Below, one piece after another: positions 7,521-14,100 of a stretch of DNA of 16,112 bases (position 1 is its first letter; each line of letters opens with the position of its first letter). The position numbers and the translations under genes were made by a program. Origin of the DNA: Baffinella frigidus (Eukaryota; Cryptophyceae; Cryptomonadales; Baffinellaceae); contig MU646763.1 in assembly GCA_026770585.1 (NCBI GenBank), forward strand, positions 307,059 through 323,170. The letters run 5' to 3'. The notes beneath the pieces are model-generated. The model was not told where the DNA came from. It saw nothing but the letters and a program-made list of their open reading frames with translations, and ran no database searches.

Positions 7521-8846
7521 GGCGAAGGTCTTTGGAGGTTCTGTTATCTCGGAGCAAGGCTGCGCCAAGCAAGGCCAGCAAGGCAACACAGACCCATGGA
7601 GCCTCAAGGTCGACATGACGAGCGAGGAGGAGAAACGGAAGGCCGCCCAGGGCAAAATGGAGAGCTCTGACGTGCTGGTTCAGCACGAGCGCCGCCAGAT
7701 GCACGAGCAGGCGGAGATCCTCTCGAGGCTTCAATTCGAGCGCGCGACCCGACGTGCAAGCGAGGAGGATGGGGAGGACCACGGGGTGGCCCGATTTCGC
7801 TTCAAGGGCGGGAAGCGTCAGGAGACCGTGGGCGTGAGGCCCCTTGTGAGCAGCCCGGGCAAAGGCCACCTGGGGTTGCACTCGACGGGCAGTGTGTTCG
7901 TGACATCGCTGGACTCGTCCAACGCGGAGGAGTGGCTGTCGGGCGGTTCGCCTTTCCGAGCGGTTCTCGTGACCGAGGAGGAGAGCACTCCCGCGTGGTT
8001 TCTGAAGCTGGCCAAGGAGAACCATTCGCTGTGCTCGTTCGCGGAGGCACGGTGCACGGATTCGAAGCTGATGCAGAAGCTGGGCGTGACTCGCTCCGAG
8101 GCGCTCCCCGTGGTGGCCCTCTTCACCACCTACGCAGCCGCCATCTTGGCCTGGCAGGAGAATCAACAACCTGGCACGTGCTTCATCCAGGTCCGTGCCG
8201 ACCGCGTGACCAACCATCTGCTCCCCACAAACCTTCGCCATTGCTCCCGATGCCTCTTCACTTCATTTCCCTCCGCGATTGCTCCCCCCCCCCTCTCCAT
8301 TCTTGACCGTTAAAAAACACTCCCCGGTGATGCAACAGCCACCTCCCGCAGTGGAATGTTGGCGTACAGCGTGGGATGCATGGATTCTTGGGTGCGCGCG
8401 CGTGCGGAGCGAAAGGGAGGGGGTTGACTTGACATGGGGTGGGGGTGGGTTGGTGGCAGACCGGGATGGGGCGAGGCGACTCAGTGGCCCTGCGATCCCA
8501 CTCTGCTTCGAGAGAATCCCCCGAGGCCTTGACTGCCAAGATCCTCAAAGCAATCAAGGTGTGCCCCCCTCCCTCCTGAAATCAATCAAGGTGCTCCCGC
8601 CCTCTCTCTCTTCTTCTCTCCCTCCCTCCCTCTCTCCCTCTCTCTCTCCCTCTCTCGCCCTCCCTCTCCCATCTCTCTCTCGTCCTCTCCCGCCCGCGTG
8701 CCGCCCCCCGTGACCAAGTGACACCCGTGGAACCTAGTGTGGAACCCTGCGTGGGAGCGTTAGAAGCAGCGGGGGGTGAGCGCGCTGTGGCGAGGCAGCG
8801 CTCGTGGTGGCTGCCACAGGCTCTCAGTTTTCGTTCTCTCACTTTT

Positions 8847-8897
<51 letters not shown>

Positions 8898-9124
8898 ATA
8901 TATCTCTCTTGCCGTCTTTGTCTCTCTATCTCTCTCTCACACACACACACACCTCGCCCTCCATCAATGCGCGAGCGTGCATGCGCATGTGCAGGTCTTG
9001 TGCGTGTGGTGTAGGAAAGAGGAGTGACGCAAGAGGGGTGCGATCGCAGGTGGGAGATCTAGAGAAGGAGTACCACGTGCGGCTCCTCTCGCGAAACTCC
9101 AATCCCGACGGAAAGTGGTTCTAG
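7471..9124 (+). CDS. Thioredoxin-like domain protein with hydrophobic N-terminus, three exons
   Basis: Exons 7471-8190, 8460-8558 and 9050-9124 join in phase 0 to give 297 residues. Splice borders: CCAG|GTCCGT...GGCAG|ACC and TCAAG|GTGTGC...CGCAG|GTGGGA, with a TAG stop. Residues 4-16 (PVAGVILVGLTAL) are hydrophobic, as in a signal peptide or signal anchor; residues 50-110 are charged and helical. About 140-220 (GSVFVTSLDSSNAEEWL ... PFRAVLVTEEESTPAWF ... SFAEARCTDSKLMQKLGVTR) matches the thioredoxin-like fold seen in PDI/DnaJ-associated proteins. That includes the usual 'F-E-x-R, L-x-x-K-x-G-V' pattern, but there is no CxxC. An ER or organellar chaperone or scaffold role is inference. The ATG at 7471 was chosen because upstream in-frame sequence is purine microsatellite; the frame stays open back to 7345. 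The gene lies inside a long inverted repeat. Confidence 0.7.
8191..8459. other. Intron 1 of the thioredoxin-like gene
   Basis: 269 bp, GT..AG, phase 0, with a C-rich stretch near 8280-8300. No repeats or embedded gene seen. Confidence 0.6.
8559..9049. repeat. Intron 2 of the thioredoxin-like gene with CT/TATC/CA microsatellites
   Basis: 491 bp. CT-rich tract at about 8597-8690, pure (CT)n at about 8849-8885, then TATC and CA runs to about 8952. A second donor-like site (ATCAATCAAG|GTGCTC at 8581-8596) copies the real donor region 32 bases upstream; its use would shift the frame. Confidence 0.65.
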
Positions 9125-9276
9125 CGCCTGCCGCTGATTGCTGGCTAGCAGGCGCCGAGATGTGCATCAGTACATCCTGTACACGTGTGCGCGCTTGCTC
9201 GCCTCCTGCATCGCCAGAGATGTCTTCATGTACGGGGGGCTCCTCACATTTGACAACACGCACCTCCTCTAGCGTG

Positions 9277-9336
9277 TCAGAACGCCTTCAAGGCGGTCAG
9301 GCCCACCAGGATCACCCCTGCGACAGGAAACGGCAT
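9277..9336 (-). pseudogene. Broken duplicate of the 5' end of the thioredoxin-like gene
   Basis: On the minus strand an ATG at 9336 starts the same peptide as the functional gene (MPFPVAGVILVGLTALKA), then reads Phe and a TGA stop where the inverted repeat ends. This is 19 codons plus stop. It was probably carried along when the leader and first codons were duplicated in inverted orientation. No further coding sequence of the gene is present on this side. Confidence 0.75.
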
Positions 9337-10063
9337 CTCGGCCGCTCGCACCTCTCTCGCTCTCTCTCTCCCTCTCTTTCTCTCTCTCTTTCTCGCAGCA
9401 GCAGCAACAGCAGCAGCAGCTGTCAACTCGCAGGAGTCTGACGGCGTCTCGCACCTGCTCTCTCGCGCTCTCTCTCTCTCTCTCTCTCTCTCCCAGCTGC
9501 TCTCTCTCTCTCTCTCTCTCTCCCTCCCTCTCTCTCTCTCTCTCGCAGCTGTCTCCCAGAGACGTGTCCCTGATCACCTTTGCAGCTCTATCAGACGTGC
9601 GTTTGGCTGGGGCTCTGGCAGGTTTGGGGGAGAAAGGCGACAGGGGGAAGCGTGGCGTTCCGTCCGCCCCCTCCAGATTTAGAGTGACGAACCTTAAGTT
9701 AACTTCTCTGCGCCAGAGCCTTGCACAGTTGACTTTTAAGGTGAGGGTTCATAACCCGCAACCTACCAAGGTCGGGGCCACAGAGGAAGAGGGGCTGCGG
9801 CGGGATCCTTGTTGGGCGCATTTAGGGGGCAGACTCTTTGCGGTGTTGCAGATCCGGCACGGGTGCGACTCAGCCTGGCCATCACGCACCTCGCGCGGAA
9901 ATCGGCATCTGGGCACAGCCTGCCCGCTCTGCTTCAGGCTGCCGCCCTAGCCTTGGGGAGGGCCCCGCACGGCCCTGAAAAGCGGGTGCTGGGCGCAGGC
10001 TGGCTGCTGCTGCTTGAGGCTGCCGCCCTGGCGTTTGGGAGGGCCCCGCATGACCTCTGAGGG
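9284..10063 (-). repeat. Right arm of the long imperfect inverted repeat
   Basis: About 780 bp, longer than the left arm mainly because of an expanded CT microsatellite with a CAG-rich insert (about 9355-9545). Outside that tract the arms look highly similar by eye. The outer end (CCTCTGAGGGG on the plus strand) matches the CCCCTCACAGAGG at the left arm's outer end. The flanks do not match, so the ends are approximate. Confidence 0.85.
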
Positions 10064-10619
10064 GCAAGCCAGCATCCTTGGAAGCCTCTGGGTCCTCTCC
10101 ATAACCTCTGAACGCTACAGGCCCCACGAGTCCCGAGGAGTCTCCTGTCTTTCCTGGATTTTCTCGAGAGCGTGACCCGACCTTGGAAGGCCGGTAGTTA
10201 CCAGTCAACGCTCTCTACTTAGACGGCCTAAGTGAATGCACTTAAGGAGACTTAAGTGAATCTCCGCCGACGTCCTCATAACCTTGCGTCCTTAGATGCC
10301 CTGAGAGCCTAGATACCCAGACGATCATCTGCAAACATCACTCGCTCCAAGTTGCCCCCCCCCCAACAAAAAGATGGCCCAACCAGGGCGGTGCGTGTCC
10401 TGATTTTCCTTTTCGAGTAACCCCTGCATTGGAGTACCCCGGTACCGTGCAGTCTCGGCAAGCTCTCATCGCGTGTGGCGTGGGTGTACGCATGGGCGTC
10501 CGGTACGGCGCAGAACAGAGGGTGCAGTCTACGGCTGCGTGCGCGCGGACACGGAAATGCTTGATTTTCCACAGTAGATGTATTGACATTGGTCTCGACA
10601 GTGCCGTGCTCGCACAGTA
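10064..10619. other. Intergenic region with no gene recognised
   Basis: This lies between the right repeat arm and the stop codon of the IQ gene, so it should include that gene's 3' untranslated region and polyadenylation site. A short repeat of ACTTAAGTGAAT-like words occurs at about 10229-10261. Open frames here show no coding character. I did not find a convincing tRNA. Confidence 0.5.
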
Positions 10620-11132
10620 CTACCTGTGTGCGCGCACAGAAGGCCCGCGAGGTTTGGGAGTGACCAACTGCACACGCCCGCTGGGGGAGATCGCATGGTC
10701 GTCGTCGCCGTGCGGGTGCCAGTAGGACTCATGCAGAATCCACCACGGCTTCCGCGCATGCGGTGCCTCTCCCACGGGGTGCGACGCCTCCCCGGGCTGC
10801 GACGCCTCTCCGGGGTGCATGTCTGCGGGGGGGTGTTCGCCAGAGTGCCCCGAGACTGTTCCCAGCAGCGAATCGCCAGGAAACTTGGCCGACGGCGAGA
10901 GCAGCTGCCCGGGGAAGGTGGTGATTGGCGGGCCGGCGATGCGCGAGGTGTGCGGGCTGCGCGGCGTGAGGTGCGAGGGCGGCGAGAGCGACGGCGTTGC
11001 TGGGTGGTCTTCTGCGAACGAGTGCTCCTGCGCCGAGAGGGCACGCGAGCGGTTAGCCTTCTCCGCAACCAGAAGCCGTGCCTCGTTCACCACCAGGATG
11101 CGCCCGCCGATGCCTGCCACGCTCGCCCCACG
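10620..11132 (-). CDS. IQ gene exon 8 with stop codon
   Basis: 170 codons plus a TAG at 10622-10620. Begins RGASVAGIGGRILVVNEARL, then a long Pro/Ser/His region with PGEASQPGEASHPVGEA pseudo-repeats, then KPWWILHESYWHPHGDDDHA. A CACAG|GTAGTA site at the very end could be a donor, so the gene might continue; I see no good continuation. Confidence 0.6.
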   Translation of the reverse strand, partial: RGASVAGIGGRILVVNEARLLVAEKANRSRALSAQEHSFAEDHPATPSLSPPSHLTPRSPHTSRIAGPPITTFPGQLLSPSAKFPGDSLLGTVSGHSGEHPPADMHPGEASQPGEASHPVGEAPHARKPWWILHESYWHPHGDDDHAISPSGRVQLVTPKPRGPSVRAHR

Positions 11133-14100
11133 CTAGAGGGGTACCTTGCTCATCACAACCTCCCCCCCCACCCCCTAGGGCCGCCATACGGCCCTAGGCA
11201 TGGGCCTACTGCAGGGTCCTAGGGGGGGGCAGTTTGTTATGAGTGAGGTACCCCAGCAGACCACCGAGCAACGACGGCTCTCTGGCCTTGCACGGGAGGC
11301 TTGGCAGACCCCGGGCGCAGGCGCGCGGAGCAAGATGCCTGCCTCCATCGATGACACCCCACGCCTTCATACCCCGTGTCAGGTGGTCCTCGCCGCATGC
11401 GTCTGCGTCTGCGGCACACTAGCCTCCACCGCCAAGGGGGGGGGGGCTGAGACGATGCGCAGGGGTGTGGTGACAAACGCACACCAGGTCTGGTGTGCTT
11501 CGAGGGCTGGGTGCGTCACCCCTGCTTTCGGGTGTATGCTTTCGGGTGTTGTTGGGTTTCGGATGGGCGGGTGTGGGGGCCGAGACCGTGAGGAGTTTGT
11601 GGAGGCCCTGGGCAATGTGGCGCTGCATCTCGCGGGGATGCAGCACCACGTGGCACCGCACCGCCACCGGCTCCGTCCGCCCCGTGTCTCCCAGCAGCTT
11701 CGCGGCAAGCTCCTGTCCTTTCGATCCCTCTTGCGAGAATTCGCCGAGGATCGATTCGACGACGAGCTTCTGTTCGCAGAAGGATTCCCACTCCTGTGTT
11801 TCGCGCGTCAAGTCCTTGGCGCGCACCTGGTGTCACAGGAGCGAGAGTGAGTCAGTGAATGTGTGTGTGAGAGAGAGAGAGAGCGAGCGCGAGAGAGAGT
11901 GTGTCAGAGAGAGAGAGTGAGTGCGTGAGAGAGAGTGAGTGAGCAAGAGAGAGAGCGCGGAGTGAGAGAGAGAGAGAGCGAGAGAGTGAGTGAGTGGGAG
12001 AGAGAGAGTGAGAGAGAGCGCGCGCGCAACTGGTATTCCAGCACAGAAAGTGCGGAGAAGGCTTTGGCACGGTAGAAGAAGGCTTTGCGTGAGTGCTAGT
12101 GAGAGGGAGAGAGAGAGAGAGAGAGGGAGAGAGAGAGAGCGGGTGCACCTGGTGTTCGAAGACAAGGCGGCGCACCTCCGAGTAGAGGGTGACCCACTTC
12201 ACCGCAGGATACCCCCCCAGCCGTGCGAGGAGCCCCAGCTGCTTCTGCGTGAGCATCTGATAGAGCCGGTTATGCGCCATGATGCGCTGGTCCGCAGTGC
12301 TGAGGGTCGCGCCTGGCAGCTTGTCCTTGCCCTTGGCGCCGTGCGACGCGAACACGCTGCCGCTCCGCGCCCGCGCCCCCCCCGCCTGCACGCCTGGGGC
12401 CACCGAGCTCTGGCGAGAGCGGGAATTCGACGCAGGAGGGTGGGCGGTGTGCTGCCGCGAGTGGGGCGTCGAGGCGGGGAGCTGCGGTGAGTCTGCCGCG
12501 ATTGGCGCCACTGAGATGATGCCTGCCGCTGCTGCGGTGGCAGGAGCGTGCGGGGGGTGGGGGGCGTGGGCGTTTCGGATGGTGGGGCCGAAGCCCATCT
12601 TGCCGATCGTGCCCTTGGAACGGAGGAGGGTGACGCAGCGATCCCACTGCTTCGAGAGCACCGCCATCCGCGACTTGCCGCGCTTCAGGTAGGATCGCCA
12701 CACCCTCTGGAGCCGCCGCACGTTGAACACGTAGAGGGAGATGCGGCGCTTCACGGAGTTGGTCTTCATGAACTGGATCAGGAACTGGGCGACGATGTCA
12801 GCCTTGGCGCGGCGTCTTCGTCTTCGGTACCGGAACACGAAGTACCCGAGGCGCGGCTTGAGCTCTTCGGTGAGGGCCTTGAGCATCGCCAGACGCTTCT
12901 TGAAGATCCGCATCCGCACCAGCGCGCGGAAGTAGCTCTGCATGGGGGGGGGCGAGATTCGTTAAGTTGACATGCAGGGGAGGAGGCGAGGTTTGTTAAG
13001 TTGACATATTTGTTAAGTTGACACGACCGCGGTATGGAGCCAGGGGGAGACATGCATGACCGCGGTATGGAGGCATGGGGAGAGGAGAGGTGGGGCTCGA
13101 CCTGGACGCAGAGAGCCGCACGCTCCTGCTCGCGGCGCTCTCTCCGGTGCTGTCTCTGCGCGAGCAGTGGCAGCCCCGCGCACCACAGGAACGTGAACCC
13201 TTTCACCGCCTGGTTCAGTGTTTGGGAATTGGGGTTTGGGGGTTGGGGTTCAGGGTACGGGGTGTAGGAAGTAGGGTATATGGCTTGGGGTGCGGGGGTA
13301 AGAGTTGAAGACGTAGGGTGTAGAGCTATTCCGGTAGGACTTGTCGCGTTTTCGATTTCGAGTCTTCGAGACTTCGAGACTTCATTTGTACCATGAGATT
13401 TGAAACGGTGTGTTTTAAAACGTTGCACGCCCTTAAAACCTTTTTGAAGTCTGAAATCTTGAAATCTCGAAGTCGAAAACGCGACAAGTCCTACCGGAAT
13501 GGCTCTAGGGTGTGGGATGTAGGGTGTAGGGTGAATGGTTCAGGGTCGAGGGTTTGGGGTTCAGGGTTTGGGGTTTAGGGTTTGGGGTTTAGGGTTCAGG
13601 GCTTAGGGTTTGAGGTTTAGGGTTTGGAGTTTGAAGTTTAGGGTTTGGAGTTTGACGTTTAGGGTTTAGGGTTTGGGGTTTAGAGTTTAGGGTTCAGGGT
13701 TTAGGGTGTAGGGTTTAGGGTTCAGGGGTTCGGATTCAGGGTTCAAGGTTTAGGGTTTGGGGTTTAGGGTGTATGGTTTATGGTTTATGATTTATGGTTT
13801 ATGGTTTAAGGTTTAGGGTTTATGTTAAGGGTTTAGGGTTTGGGGTTTAGGGTTTAGGGTTTAGGGTTCAGGGCTTAGGGCTCAGGATTTAGGGTTCAGG
13901 GTTGAGTGTTGAGTGTTGAGTGTTTAGTGTTTAGTGTTTGGGGTTTAGGGTTTAGGGTTCAGGGTTCAGGGTTTAGGGTTCAAGGTTTAGGGTTTAGGGA
14001 TTAGGGTTGAGGGTTGAGGGTTCAGAGTTCGGGGTTTAGGGTTCAGGTGTAAGGGTTTGGGGTTCATCGGCAAGGGTTGAGCTGGATTGGGAGCGGGGGG

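Noticed and set aside
10130-10220. Possible tRNA-like sequence
   Set aside because: I could not form a cloverleaf with a proper acceptor stem and TTC arm.
10626-11222. Plus-strand 198-residue open frame
   Set aside because: Antisense of IQ gene exon 8, and it runs through the foldback intron.
11852-12165. Ser/Leu-rich protein extension after the IQ exon
   Set aside because: Microsatellite translation beyond a clear CACCAG|GTGCAC donor.
13505-14080. A chromosome end (telomere)
   Set aside because: The repeat is degenerate and sits between exons of one gene with matching phases on both sides.
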